From positions 62,001 to 126,000 of the forward strand of contig NZ_JAQV02000007.1 in assembly GCF_000732485.2 (NCBI RefSeq): a DNA stretch of 64,000 bases. Reading direction: 5' to 3'. The notes beneath the pieces were generated by a model. That model did no database searches, was not told where the DNA came from, and was given only the letters and a program-made list of their open reading frames with translations. Within the stretch, counting starts at the first letter, position 1, and each line of letters starts with the position of its first letter. The DNA is from Bacillus sp. SJS. Lineage in GTDB: Bacteria > Bacillota > Bacilli > Bacillales > Bacillaceae. The position numbers were made by a program, and so were the translations under genes. Shown one piece after another: positions 34,796-43,929 of the stretch.

Positions 34796-36940
34796 CTAAG
34801 GCTTAAACAATATATACGTTCCTATGTTTTTCAGCTTCACACTTCCTTTTTCAACCAAGCAAATTCCGTCTTGAGCTCCCGGGGAATAAGCAATCTCCCA
34901 CTCATCTTCATCCGGCAAAGCAAATTCCGTGTCAAATTCCCACGCCTGATGAATGACTAAAATATTTGACCAATTTCCATACTCCCCGACATTTTTCAAT
35001 AGATAATAAATGGCGTATGGCGGAGAGGGAAGGATATAAAAATGACGCTCAACCTCTTCTTTGCTGCTTAGTCTGAACCCTCCATGAGACTTCCTTAATT
35101 GGATCAGCTGTCTTATTTCTTTTATGTCCGCTTCAAATGCTTCTCTCAGGTTCCAATCTAAATGATTAATGTCATCATTTTGGTTATAGCTGTTTTCGCA
35201 GCCCTGCTTCGTTCTGTAAAACTCCTGTCCGGCATGCAAAAAGGGAATACCCTGTGACAGAATCACCATTGATGAAGCAAGTTTCTGATACTGACGGAGC
35301 TTTTCATCCGGAGCATCCGGTACAGCAATTTTTAATTTATCCCAATACGTATGATTATCATGGGATTCTACATAATTGACCGATTGCGAAGGATCCTCAA
35401 GCCATTTGGCTGAACCTTGGCTGTATTGAACAATCCCCTTTATAACAGAGAGCGCTTCATCTTTTTTTCCTTCATCCCCCATTGAAAAGCCCCTGTCTCC
35501 ATGAAGGAAGGTGCTCCCCTTTATCACATCCCGGAAACGATCATTGAAAAAGGCCATTCCGGGAATTTTCTTTGCATTGATTATGGTCGTTTTTCGATCC
35601 GCTCCAAGCGGTGTTGATAAATCCCAGCCTTCTCCAAGAAGAACCGCATCTTCTTTAATCGAAGCGGCAAGCTCCCTTACCTTCCTCATCGTGTCGAGAT
35701 CAAGGATTCCCATTAAATCAAAACGAATGCCGTCTATATCATATTCCTCCAGCCAATAGCGGACAGAATCCAAAATGAATTTTCTAGCCATTCTTCTTTC
35801 AGAGGCAAAATCATTTCCGACTCCTGTACCGTTTGAAGGATAGCCATACTCATCCATTCTAAAAAAATAGCCTGGCACTAGCTTTTCAAAAGAAGACAGG
35901 TTCAAATCATACACATGATTGTATACGCCGTCCATAATCATCTTCAGTCCATTTTCATGCAATGACTGGATGCATTCTTTCAGCTCTCTGATCCTTGCCA
36001 TCGGATTATCCGGGTCCGTCGAGTAGCTGCCCTCAGGTGCATTGAAATGAACAGGATTGTAGCCCCAATTGTAGCCTCCGTCTTCCTCGCCCTCCTTAAC
36101 TCCCTCAAAGTCATAGATCGGGAGAAGTTCAACGTGGGTAACCCCGAGACTTTTAATATAGGACATCCCGGTAGTAAAACCTTTTTTTGAAGCCGTATTT
36201 TTTTCTGTAAACGCTTTGAATTTCCCTTTCGCGCTCATGCCGCTGTTTTCGTGAATGGAAAAGTCTCTTACATGCAGTTCATAAATAATGGCATCCGTAA
36301 CCTGGTTCAAAGGAGCAACCGGAATTTTATCCACCTGAGCGTCTGCAGGATTCAAAAGGACGCCCCACTCCCCGTTTATCGTCACAGCTTTTGCATAAGG
36401 ATCTGCTGCTTCTCTCCATTTTCCATTAATCAAGGCACGGTATTTATAAAATTTCCCGTATTGATCCACGCCAGTTTGAGCACGCCATATTCCTTGGCCT
36501 GCCTTTCTCATCGGCATTTCGATTATCTGCTGGGCAGGATCGCTCAATAGGAGACGAACCTCTATTGCTGTAGGCACCCATACTTTTAAAGAAATTTGGG
36601 CTTCCGTAAATTCAACTCCGAGTTTACCGTCATATCCGTATAGTTCATCAAAAGCCGCCGTTCTAATTACAGCTCCCATCAGCAATTCTGCAGAGAGGCC
36701 GCTTGAATCAGTAACCACTTGCCGTTCACCGGCTTTCAGCTGGATGCTTGAATGACAAATGCATTTTACAAAATTTTCAATATCATAACAATCTGACATA
36801 GATAAAGGAGATTCGTTCCCTGCTTCATCTGTCACTGTAAACGTTTTTTTAAAGGAATGCTGACGATCTCCCGGCAGCAAAATGGTAATGGTATGAAGAT
36901 CATCTAAGTAAGCTTCAAATGGGCTGTTTACACTCGTCAT
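34796..36940 (-). CDS. amyX: Type I pullulanase (AmyX)
   Basis: A GH13 debranching enzyme hydrolysing alpha-1,6 bonds of pullulan, glycogen or limit dextrins. The 714-residue protein has no signal peptide, so it is cytoplasmic like B. subtilis AmyX. An N-terminal accessory domain leads into CBM48 (LGVEFTEAQISLKVWVPTAIEVRLLL). The catalytic barrel has the pullulanase signature GGYNWGYNPVHFNAPEGSYS, the nucleophile region DGIRFDLMGILD, the acid/base LLGEGWDLS and the third acidic residue in VESHDNHTYWDKL. GGGGGG precedes the ATG. Located as in B. subtilis after ytmP. Confidence 0.94.
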   Translation of the reverse strand: MTSVNSPFEAYLDDLHTITILLPGDRQHSFKKTFTVTDEAGNESPLSMSDCYDIENFVKCICHSSIQLKAGERQVVTDSSGLSAELLMGAVIRTAAFDELYGYDGKLGVEFTEAQISLKVWVPTAIEVRLLLSDPAQQIIEMPMRKAGQGIWRAQTGVDQYGKFYKYRALINGKWREAADPYAKAVTINGEWGVLLNPADAQVDKIPVAPLNQVTDAIIYELHVRDFSIHENSGMSAKGKFKAFTEKNTASKKGFTTGMSYIKSLGVTHVELLPIYDFEGVKEGEEDGGYNWGYNPVHFNAPEGSYSTDPDNPMARIRELKECIQSLHENGLKMIMDGVYNHVYDLNLSSFEKLVPGYFFRMDEYGYPSNGTGVGNDFASERRMARKFILDSVRYWLEEYDIDGIRFDLMGILDLDTMRKVRELAASIKEDAVLLGEGWDLSTPLGADRKTTIINAKKIPGMAFFNDRFRDVIKGSTFLHGDRGFSMGDEGKKDEALSVIKGIVQYSQGSAKWLEDPSQSVNYVESHDNHTYWDKLKIAVPDAPDEKLRQYQKLASSMVILSQGIPFLHAGQEFYRTKQGCENSYNQNDDINHLDWNLREAFEADIKEIRQLIQLRKSHGGFRLSSKEEVERHFYILPSPPYAIYYLLKNVGEYGNWSNILVIHQAWEFDTEFALPDEDEWEIAYSPGAQDGICLVEKGSVKLKNIGTYILFKP

Positions 36941-37074
36941 TGCTCTTCCCCCCTGGAGAAACTGTAAAGGAATAAATTACGATGAATACCTGCAATTGTT
37001 CAGTCTCTCCACTTATTACCGGATCTATAATTCATTTTATGTGCAATTGCCCTTCGTGTGTTAGAGGACTTCCC

Positions 37075-38016
37075 TTAATTTCCCTTCTCCTCCCAGTCAC
37101 TGCGGATTCTGGAACGGGTTAGAGTGCAGTCAAGAATGGCTTTTACTGCCCTCAGCTGATCATGTTTGATCGGTGAAGATAAATTTCTCATTTTGCTGAA
37201 CCACTCATCGAAACATCTCTTATCAGTTACCTCCACCTCATAAGGGGGTGTTTGAAAATCAGCATAACCATGTTCAAAAATAAGCCGTTTCATCACAGGA
37301 AAATCAATTCCCCTGCTTTTTATAATTCTTGAAATAATCGTGGATGTACGATGTAAATCAAGCAAAGGATTTAACGTTTTTTTTGTATATTTCCCGCTTT
37401 TAATGGTCCAAAATCTTTCTCCGGAGCCGACAAGTATATCCTCTTTTTTGCCTGAAATCCAGGAAATGCACTGAATTCCGGCAGGCGTTATTAGAACAGG
37501 ACCAATCTCAACGGCCGCATTTTTCACTTCGAGAACGGCATTGTGCATATACAAATTATGATCGGGAAGCCGCTTCAGGAAAAATTGAAGTGTCTCGTCA
37601 TAAAAATAGCGTCTGTCAAAATCCGACTGCTCACGAATTGTCGAGCTCGCCCATTTCAGCTGAAAGCGGTAGATCTTATCCAGAAATTCATGCTTTAAAT
37701 CGTTATTGGAAGCAGGCACATGGCTAAACAGCATATTAGGGGGTTCTTCAGCCGCAAAAGCCGGAAACTCGGAAACCAGTTCTTCGTGTTCTCTTTGCTT
37801 TCGAAACGGCCATTTTCCCCAAAAGGAAGCTTTTTCTTCCCCATGATCAGGCTCTGCAGGAAACGGGACAAGATAGGGGTCGAACTGCCTTTCCTCCCAG
37901 GCCTTGTTAATTCTCTCCCACTGATGTTTTTTCAAACGGATGTATTGACCCGTATAGTGATAAGGGTCTATTTCATATCTTGATATGTAATCTCTCAGTT
38001 TGATCAATTGACCCAT
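37075..38016 (-). CDS. YtlQ-like protein with NERD-type nuclease-like domain
   Basis: A 313-residue protein, likely YtlQ by position. The central part (HNAVLEVKNAAVEIGPVLITPAGIQCISWISGKKEDILVGSGERFWTIKSGKYTKKTLNPLLDLHRTSTIISRII) resembles a NERD (nuclease-related) domain with the degenerate E-V-K core. The N-terminus is charged, without signal or membrane helix. Activity is unproven. Start ATG 38016 (MGQLIKLRDY) is preceded by AAAGGAG; the frame opens 14 codons earlier inside the upstream gene. Same strand and close to the lrgB-like gene (11 bases). Confidence 0.7.
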   Translation of the reverse strand: MGQLIKLRDYISRYEIDPYHYTGQYIRLKKHQWERINKAWEERQFDPYLVPFPAEPDHGEEKASFWGKWPFRKQREHEELVSEFPAFAAEEPPNMLFSHVPASNNDLKHEFLDKIYRFQLKWASSTIREQSDFDRRYFYDETLQFFLKRLPDHNLYMHNAVLEVKNAAVEIGPVLITPAGIQCISWISGKKEDILVGSGERFWTIKSGKYTKKTLNPLLDLHRTSTIISRIIKSRGIDFPVMKRLIFEHGYADFQTPPYEVEVTDKRCFDEWFSKMRNLSSPIKHDQLRAVKAILDCTLTRSRIRSDWEEKGN

Positions 38017-38027
38017 ATCGGTCTCCT

Positions 38028-38708
38028 TTATAAAAGTAGTGCCGCAATTTGCGGACATAATAATGAAGCAAAAATCGCACTGAAGGTCATCGCCGCTGAG
38101 CTGACCGCACCCTCCTGTTCCCCGTATTCCAGGGCCCTGGCCGTACCGACACCATGGGATGCAGCACCATACCCTATTCCAACTGCGATTGGATTTTGGA
38201 TAAGCAGCTTTTTCATCAGGAACGGTCCGAACATCGATCCTGATATTCCCGCCACCATGACATATACGGCGGCTAAAGCCGGAATTCCGTGAATCATGGA
38301 TGCGATATCCATTGCAATCGGAGCGGTGACAGATTTCGGCATTAGCGAACGAATAATTTCAGAATCCATTCCGAACAGGATGGCCATATACATTCCGCTG
38401 AAAAGCCCAATCAATGTACCGGCAAAGGAAGCACCGGCAAGCAGCAGCATATGCTTCTTTAACCGGTCCCACTGATCATGCAGGGGAAATGCAAGAGCGA
38501 CGACGGCAGGACCAAGGAGCATGCTGATAAAAGTTCCGCCCTCCATGTAAGCCTGGTATGCCGTTCCCGTCAGGAGCAGAACCATAATAAGGATCGCAGT
38601 ACTTGTTACAATAGGAAGCAGCAGAGGAGTCGGAAGATACGTATGAACCTTTTTCATTCCATTAAAAAGAAGAATGGTTCCTGCAAAGGATAAGATGGCC
38701 GTAATCAT
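38028..38708 (-). CDS. LrgB/CidB-family membrane protein
   Basis: A 226-residue polytopic protein with the LrgB-type sequence (GMYMAILFGMDSEIIRSLMPKSVTAPIAMDIASMIHGIPALAAVYVMVAGISGSMFGPFLMKKLLI...GYGAASHGVGTARALEYGEQEGAVSSAAMTFSAIFASLL). PKSVTAPIA and ASHGVGTARA are family landmarks. LrgAB/CidAB pairs affect autolysis in staphylococci, and related pairs transport pyruvate in Bacillus (PftAB/YsbAB). ATG overlaps the lrgA-type stop by four bases. Confidence 0.9.
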   Translation of the reverse strand: MITAILSFAGTILLFNGMKKVHTYLPTPLLLPIVTSTAILIMVLLLTGTAYQAYMEGGTFISMLLGPAVVALAFPLHDQWDRLKKHMLLLAGASFAGTLIGLFSGMYMAILFGMDSEIIRSLMPKSVTAPIAMDIASMIHGIPALAAVYVMVAGISGSMFGPFLMKKLLIQNPIAVGIGYGAASHGVGTARALEYGEQEGAVSSAAMTFSAIFASLLCPQIAALLL

Positions 38709-39094
38709 GACTCCAACCCCTTTCTTCTGCTTTTTGCTGCTTTTCGTTTAAGTGATTTTTCCGTCATCCAGGCAGTCAAAGACATAACCAGAAACGTACT
38801 GAGAAAGGCAGCTGCTGCACTAAGAATTCCTTTTCCCTCAAATAGATGAAGATACTGGATCAGCCCCACTGTGCCGGGTACAAATAGAAGGGTTAAATTT
38901 CTCAGCAAGAATGAACTTCCCTCTCTAACCCATTCCGGCTTCATCCATCCTGCCCTTAAAAGGCAGAAAAGCAGAATCATGCCAATCATGCTCCCGGGCA
39001 TTTGAAGGTGGGAAACCCTTTGTATATACATACCCGTCATGCTGATTCCAAAAAGGAGAGCGACTTGAATAGCGATTTTTACATACAGCATCAA
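38705..39094 (-). CDS. LrgA/CidA-family membrane protein
   Basis: A 129-residue holin-like protein with four hydrophobic segments. The LrgA motif is SHLQMPGSMIGMILLFCLLRAGWMKPEWVREGSSFLLRNLTLLFVPGTVGLIQY. It acts with the LrgB-like partner encoded immediately downstream, overlapping by four bases. It also overlaps the 3' end of the RNA-phosphodiesterase gene, so the thpR-lrgA-lrgB-ytlQ-like set is probably one transcript. The role could be pyruvate uptake or control of autolysis; the sequence does not decide. Confidence 0.9.
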   Translation of the reverse strand: MMLYVKIAIQVALLFGISMTGMYIQRVSHLQMPGSMIGMILLFCLLRAGWMKPEWVREGSSFLLRNLTLLFVPGTVGLIQYLHLFEGKGILSAAAAFLSTFLVMSLTAWMTEKSLKRKAAKSRRKGLES

Positions 39095-39657
39095 GAATCC
39101 GCTCCTGTTAAAGGAAAAGAACGAATCGTCTTGTACTTAGGTTCTTCGTTTACATTTGTCTGCAGCAAATCAATGGCTGGCGCTTCAAATGAAGGAATGG
39201 ACTCAGGGTTCCAGCCGGCCGGATTCATATATGGATCTTTTCCGTCCCATTTTCTCGCGAGGGTAATATGAGGCTTGAATGGTCTTGGATCAAGCTGAAA
39301 ACCATTCTTTATGCAACTAGAATAGACTTCCTCTCTCACTTCCATCAAAGTTCTAGACGGACGGACTCCAAGCCATAAGATTCTTGGCGAATCTGCTGCT
39401 CCGAATGTTTGAATCCCGGCAAAGTCCAAATGAAAAGAAGGCAGCCTCCCTTCTATTATTTCGGATAAATCACCGCTTAACTGAAGAAGATGCTCCCCGG
39501 AAGGCGGCTCGCCGAGAAATGCAAGTGTAATATGATAATCAAACGGGTGAACCCACCGTTTGAACGGCATGCGGCTGCACTCCTGTTTGATCAATGATTG
39601 AATGATAGCTGACTGCTGTCTTGGGATGCGGACAGCCAGAAAATAATGTGTGCCCAT
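39091..39657 (-). CDS. thpR: RNA 2',3'-cyclic phosphodiesterase (YtlP)
   Basis: A 188-residue 2H phosphoesterase. Both catalytic HxT motifs are visible: DYHITLAFLGEPP and KPHITLARKW. Members open 2',3'-cyclic phosphates on RNA and can ligate tRNA halves in vitro. Start ATG 39657 (MGTHYFLAVRIPRQQ) has AGAGGG upstream; the frame opens 21 codons earlier. Convergent/divergent context: it lies back to back with ytkP, sharing a ~130-base promoter region. Confidence 0.92.
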   Translation of the reverse strand: MGTHYFLAVRIPRQQSAIIQSLIKQECSRMPFKRWVHPFDYHITLAFLGEPPSGEHLLQLSGDLSEIIEGRLPSFHLDFAGIQTFGAADSPRILWLGVRPSRTLMEVREEVYSSCIKNGFQLDPRPFKPHITLARKWDGKDPYMNPAGWNPESIPSFEAPAIDLLQTNVNEEPKYKTIRSFPLTGADS

Positions 39658-39791
39658 TTTTTTACCCTCTTTGCTAAAAACTCTTATTCCTATTCTACCA
39701 AATGAACGGATTGGATACACAATTCGATGACTAGGTAAACCATCTTAATTTTTGATATGATATTTTCAAATAGTACCTGGAGGAATGACGA

Positions 39792-40724
39792 ATGGATGTC
39801 GCAAATAATATGGCAGATTTGATTGGAAGAACTCCGCTCGTGAAGCTTAACCGGCTTGCTCCTGAAGGCGGAGCACAAATCTACCTGAAGCTGGAGTTCT
39901 TCAATCCGAGCAAAAGCGTGAAGGACCGCGCAGCCTTCCAGATGATTTCCGAAGCGGAAAAAAGCGGACTGCTTACTGAGAAGTCGACGATTATTGAACC
40001 GACAAGCGGCAATACCGGCATTGGCCTTGCCATGAACGCTGCCGCGCGAGGCTATAAAGCCATATTAGTGATGCCTGATACGATGTCCCAGGAACGAATT
40101 AACCTGTTAAAGGCATATGGAGCAGAGGTCGTCCTTACTCCGGGAGATGAAAAAATGCCGGGGGCTATTAAAAAAGCTAAAGAACTGACCGAGCAAATTG
40201 AAGACAGCTACATGCCAATGCAATTTGAAAATGAGGCCAATCCGGATGCCCACAGAAAAACGACCGCTGTTGAAATAATAGAGGCAATGGAGGGGACAGG
40301 CAAAAAGCTAAGTGCATTTGTTGCAACCTCCGGCACCGGCGGAACCATCACTGGAACTGGTGAAGAACTGAAAAAACACCTGAAAGACCTCACTGTGCAT
40401 GTAGTGGAGCCTGCTGGATCTCCTGTCCTCTCAGGCGGAAAGCCCGGAAAGCATAAACTCGTAGGAACGAGTCCAGGGTTCATTCCATCTATTTTGAACG
40501 AGGAAGTATATGATGAAATTTTCCGCATCGAGGATGAAGAAGCCTACACAACGGCGAGAAGGCTTGCGAAAGAAGAAGGAATCCTTGTCGGGCCTTCATC
40601 CGGTGCTGCATGCTTCGCGGCAATCGAAGTGGCAAAGCGCCTGACGCCTGAGGATACAGTGGTATGCATAGCCTGTGATACAGGGGAACGCTACCTGTCT
40701 ACCGATTTGTTTACTTTTAATTAA
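39792..40724 (+). CDS. ytkP: Cysteine synthase-like PLP enzyme (YtkP)
   Basis: A 310-residue fold-type II PLP enzyme. The PLP lysine lies in FFNPSKSVKDRAAF, the substrate/phosphate loops are EPTSGNTGIGLAMNAAARGYK and ATSGTGGTITGTGEELKK, and VGPSSGAACFAA completes the site. This is the O-acetylserine sulfhydrylase pattern, with VGTSPGFIPSIL where CysK has the matching loop. B. subtilis YtkP is a CysK paralogue of uncertain physiological role. GGAGG precedes the ATG; ends at a shared hairpin. Confidence 0.92.
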   Translation: MDVANNMADLIGRTPLVKLNRLAPEGGAQIYLKLEFFNPSKSVKDRAAFQMISEAEKSGLLTEKSTIIEPTSGNTGIGLAMNAAARGYKAILVMPDTMSQERINLLKAYGAEVVLTPGDEKMPGAIKKAKELTEQIEDSYMPMQFENEANPDAHRKTTAVEIIEAMEGTGKKLSAFVATSGTGGTITGTGEELKKHLKDLTVHVVEPAGSPVLSGGKPGKHKLVGTSPGFIPSILNEEVYDEIFRIEDEEAYTTARRLAKEEGILVGPSSGAACFAAIEVAKRLTPEDTVVCIACDTGERYLSTDLFTFN

Positions 40725-40777
40725 TACAAGAAAAAAGCTTATTATCTATCCGTCTCTATGTTTAGATGTACAATTAT

Positions 40778-40810
40778 AAAAAGCGCCGGAGCGTATACCC
40801 GGCGCTTTCA
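40778..40810. terminator. Bidirectional terminator between ytkP and SDR gene
   Basis: AAAGCGCCGG (40780-40789) / CCGGCGCTTT (40799-40808), with A-rich left flank; serves the convergent genes. Confidence 0.8.
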
Positions 40811-40817
40811 AATTGAT

Positions 40818-41621
40818 TTAGAGGATGCTTTGAATTATACCGCCTTCTACTCTTTGTGCGGTTCCAGTGATTGCTGATGCTTTGGATGAAGCTAGGAAAA
40901 CGATTGTATCCGCTACTTCTTCTACAGTAGCATACCGCTGAATCAGAGAAGTAGGCTGATCGTTTTTGAAATATTCCTTAATATATGTTTTCAGATCCAT
41001 GCCGTTTTCTGATGCCATATCGTTAATGAAGGTACCAAACCCTTCCGTCCATGTTGGGCCTGGCAAGACAGAATTAACCGTTACATTCGTTCCTTTAGCT
41101 ACCTCGGCCAACCCTCTGGATAAAGTGATAAGAGCCGTCTTTGAAACCCCATAAGGAACAAGCTCTGGATATGGCTTGATGCCCGCTTCACTGGCCAGGT
41201 TAATTATTCTGCCTTCATTTCGTTTAATCATATCAGGAAGGAATGCTCGTGAAAGGCGTACAGCGCTCATTACATTAATTTGATAGTAATCCAGCCACTC
41301 TTCATCTGTTACCTCTTCGAATGGTTTGACAGCAAACACCCCTGTGTTATTAACAAGGATGTCTAAATCTCCTAACTCCTTGATTTGTGCAATCAGGCTG
41401 TCCGTTTCATCTTTTTTAGAAACATCCGCTGCTATACCGTAAACCGTACCAAGGGAAGAAAGTTCTGCCACGGCTGAATCCACATTTTTTTTTGACCGTC
41501 CATTAATGATAACTCTTGCTCCTTCATTAAGAAAACTGACGGCAGCTGCTTTCCCAATTCCAGCTGTTGATCCTGTTACAAGTACTAATTTATCAGTTAA
41601 ATTTAGTTTCAATACAAACAT
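40818..41621 (-). CDS. SDR family oxidoreductase
   Basis: A 267-residue short-chain dehydrogenase with the cofactor motif TGSTAGIGKAAAVSFLNEGARVIINGRS (TGxxxGIG; Arg after the second strand suggests NADP preference), NNTGVF where NNAG is usual, and the active-site YGVSK (Tyr-x3-Lys). The substrate is unknown. It is divergent from an HxlR-type regulator gene across 171 bases, so it is probably that regulator's target, a common arrangement for redox/aldehyde-responsive SDR genes. Confidence 0.88.
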   Translation of the reverse strand: MFVLKLNLTDKLVLVTGSTAGIGKAAAVSFLNEGARVIINGRSKKNVDSAVAELSSLGTVYGIAADVSKKDETDSLIAQIKELGDLDILVNNTGVFAVKPFEEVTDEEWLDYYQINVMSAVRLSRAFLPDMIKRNEGRIINLASEAGIKPYPELVPYGVSKTALITLSRGLAEVAKGTNVTVNSVLPGPTWTEGFGTFINDMASENGMDLKTYIKEYFKNDQPTSLIQRYATVEEVADTIVFLASSKASAITGTAQRVEGGIIQSIL

Positions 41622-41731
41622 CTCGCTTTCAAGGTATTTTGTTTTTGTTTTCTCATTTTGCCTATCATTTGCTAGCTCATTCAGTATGCAATATAATTTT
41701 CAACGTGAAAAGTACGCACTTTACAGTTATT

Positions 41732-41758
41732 AAGTTACCATCCGGTGCCGAAGTTACC
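41732..41758. promoter_or_regulatory. Candidate HxlR operator: AAGTTACC direct repeat
   Basis: AAGTTACC occurs at 41732-41739 and again at 41751-41758, a 19-base period, about two helical turns. It lies in the divergent SDR/hxlR promoter region, 35 bases before the regulator start. Inferred operator; no binding evidence. Confidence 0.4.
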
Positions 41759-41792
41759 GTTTAGTACCTATAGATTTGGAGGCAAAATTTAA

Positions 41793-42149
41793 ATGAAGAA
41801 ATACACGATGCCTGTAGAAGCAGCGCTCGAAGTAATTGGAGGAAAATGGAAAGTAGTTATTTTGTGCCATTTAATTCTTGGAACAAGAAGGAATAGTGAA
41901 TTGAAAAGGCTTATGCCGGGTATATCGCAAAAAATGCTTATTCAGCAGCTTAAGGAATTAGAAGAAGACAAGCTTATTTTAAGAGAGGTATTTCACGAGG
42001 TCCCTTTGCGAGTAGAATACTCACTGACGGATTATGGCTGGACTCTGAAGGATATTCTCGATGCATTATGTGCTTGGGGTGAAGTTCATATTGAACGGAA
42101 TTTTGAAAATAAGTATGATGTTTTAGAAAAAAGCATTTTGAATGACTGA
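41793..42149 (+). CDS. HxlR-family transcriptional regulator
   Basis: A 118-residue winged-helix protein with the HxlR signature VEAALEVIGGKWKVVILCHLILGTRRNSELKRLMPGISQKMLIQQLKELEEDKLILREV. Members sense aldehydes, quinones or disulfide stress, often through a cysteine just before the first helix. That N-terminal cysteine is absent here (MPVEAAL), although Cys30 (VILCHL) lies in the region used by some family members. GGAGGC precedes the ATG. Likely controls the divergent SDR gene and itself. Confidence 0.9.
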   Translation: MKKYTMPVEAALEVIGGKWKVVILCHLILGTRRNSELKRLMPGISQKMLIQQLKELEEDKLILREVFHEVPLRVEYSLTDYGWTLKDILDALCAWGEVHIERNFENKYDVLEKSILND

Positions 42150-42192
42150 ACAGATTAAGCGTCATGCAGAAATTTGAAAGAGGGGATTCCAA

Positions 42193-42221
42193 GTTACTTG
42201 TGCCCTTAGACAACAAGTAAC
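42193..42221. other. Inverted repeat after hxlR-type gene
   Basis: Perfect 9-bp inverted repeat GTTACTTGT (42193-42201) / ACAAGTAAC (42213-42221). It repeats the GTTAC core of the putative operators upstream of the regulator. No T-run follows, so it is a weak terminator candidate and may be another binding site. Confidence 0.4.
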
Positions 42222-42310
42222 CTGACTAACCCCTTGCCGCGAAGGTTGTTTATAATATTCAGTCGGGATGGCTAATTTAAGAAGGGATGAGGCTGACCGT
42301 CTTAATTCCT

Positions 42311-43099
42311 TTAAACCCTCAAACGCTCTTCCACAAAATTCCCCATCCACAGGCAGACATCCCATAAATCGGCTAATGGCCGCTGCGTAAAAGGCTCGGT
42401 ATGCATGTACCCGGGAGGACCGTATTCAGGCGTAAAGCTTAAGAATCCGGCTCCTTTTTGACGGTGTGCTTCCGCTATCCTCCTCCACCATTCTGCATGG
42501 ATATCCAGCTCTTCCTTATACTCCGGGGCTCTTGGATCTGGTACTTGCGGGCCCTGGCTAAATCCCACCCGCGTATGGACATGGACGGTTCGCTGAATGG
42601 CAAGCTCCAGTCGATGGGCTTGATCGTGCAGCATGGACTCACACACACATACCCAGTGACTGAAATCCGCTGTTATGCTTAAATCCTTAATATCTTTAAG
42701 CAAATGTGCCGTACTCCAGGGGGTAAACATCGCTCTTCCCCGATGCGTTTCATGTCCAATCAGGATTTGTGCCTGTTTTTCAATTTGAACAGCCTTTGTA
42801 AAGAAAACCAGCTGATCTTCATAAGGCATATCATCTTTCGCACTTTGGGAATTTATCAAGAGGGGCTGGAATTCTGCCGCATCCGCCACCTGCTTTTCAA
42901 AACTGCTTGAATCCTCTGCGAAAATTTGAGCAACGTAATCGAGCTGATGCTCCTGAAGCAGCTCCCTGAATTCGCTTTGCCGCCCATGAGCAGGCAGAGG
43001 GGATTCAATCCCGCTGTACCCTGCGTCTGAGACAGCTTTGAATTGTTCGCTGAGAGAACCCTCCATACCCCACAAGGATTTGATTCTTTTCAACTTCAT
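42311..43099 (-). CDS. Sugar phosphate isomerase/epimerase-like TIM-barrel protein
   Basis: A 262-residue protein of the AP-endonuclease 2/xylose isomerase-like TIM-barrel superfamily. Residues resembling the metal site are GHETHRGRAMFTPW (Glu/His), TADFSHWVCV (Asp, His), HVHTRVGFSQGPQVPDP (His) and FTPEYGP (Glu). The substrate is unknown; family members isomerise or cleave keto sugars and inositols. The ATG overlaps the stop of the PhyH-type gene by four bases, so the two enzymes are cotranslated. Both are divergent from an AraC regulator. Confidence 0.82.
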   Translation of the reverse strand: MKLKRIKSLWGMEGSLSEQFKAVSDAGYSGIESPLPAHGRQSEFRELLQEHQLDYVAQIFAEDSSSFEKQVADAAEFQPLLINSQSAKDDMPYEDQLVFFTKAVQIEKQAQILIGHETHRGRAMFTPWSTAHLLKDIKDLSITADFSHWVCVCESMLHDQAHRLELAIQRTVHVHTRVGFSQGPQVPDPRAPEYKEELDIHAEWWRRIAEAHRQKGAGFLSFTPEYGPPGYMHTEPFTQRPLADLWDVCLWMGNFVEERLRV

Positions 43100-43929
43100 T
43101 TTGTCTTGGAGTAAACAAGGGGATTCAGCGGACTGTTTACTTTATCTCCTGTTTTCAATCCAGGCATCCACTGCTTTAAGTCATTTTCCCTTGCTTCATG
43201 ATCAATTTCCGATACAGTTGTACCGTCTGCCATATAAATAATGGTCATGACTTCTCTTGTCCGGTCCGTTGGATTGCCAGGCGCGCTGTGCAGTGTCCAT
43301 CCATAATGGAATGTGGCATCCCCAGCGGTCATTCCCCCGTACGTCACTTTTTCTAATCCCTCTGCCTCAATATAATCGCCAAGCGTCCGGTGGGATTCGT
43401 CCGAGATCCCAAGCTTGCTGATATATCCGCGTTTATGGGATTCAGAAGCAAACGACATCGATCCCATCTCATCCGATACATCCACAAGCGGCATCCACAT
43501 GGTGATGGTTTTATTTGTGTCAATCGGCCAGTATGTCTGATCCTGATGCCATGGAGTATGACCCCCGCCCGGCTCTTTAAACAGTGCCTGATCATGATAA
43601 ATCCGGACGCCGTCAACTCCCAGCAAATCGGCAGCAATTTTGGCAAAACGGCGCGCCATAACAAACTTCTTAACATCCTCTGATTGCTCCCACAGGTTCA
43701 TCACCTGTACAAAGGCTTTTCCATACGTATCCCTTTCTGATAAAGGTGCGAGCTTTTCAGTATGTTCAAGCGTTCTTTGATAAATCACGTCTCGATAAGC
43801 TTTAATTTCTTCCTTTGAAGCAGCTCCCCGTAAACAAATATGGCCTTTATCCTGGTATTCTTGAATTTGATTCTGAGAAAGACTGAAATCACTGCTTAAG
43901 TCTGGAAGCGTTTCCAATTGGTTTTTCAA
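43096..43929 (-). CDS. Phytanoyl-CoA dioxygenase (PhyH) family protein
   Basis: A 277-residue Fe(II)/2-oxoglutarate-dependent oxygenase. The iron ligands fit HTPWHQDQTYW (His128-x-Asp130) and the distal His in YGWTLHSAPGNP, with the 2-oxoglutarate Arg in NPTDRTREV. Bacterial PhyH enzymes hydroxylate small metabolites. Start is TTG 43929 with GAGGG upstream. Paired with the TIM-barrel gene and divergent from an AraC regulator, it is likely part of a small inducible catabolic pathway. Substrate unknown. Confidence 0.87.
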   Translation of the reverse strand: MKNQLETLPDLSSDFSLSQNQIQEYQDKGHICLRGAASKEEIKAYRDVIYQRTLEHTEKLAPLSERDTYGKAFVQVMNLWEQSEDVKKFVMARRFAKIAADLLGVDGVRIYHDQALFKEPGGGHTPWHQDQTYWPIDTNKTITMWMPLVDVSDEMGSMSFASESHKRGYISKLGISDESHRTLGDYIEAEGLEKVTYGGMTAGDATFHYGWTLHSAPGNPTDRTREVMTIIYMADGTTVSEIDHEARENDLKQWMPGLKTGDKVNSPLNPLVYSKTK

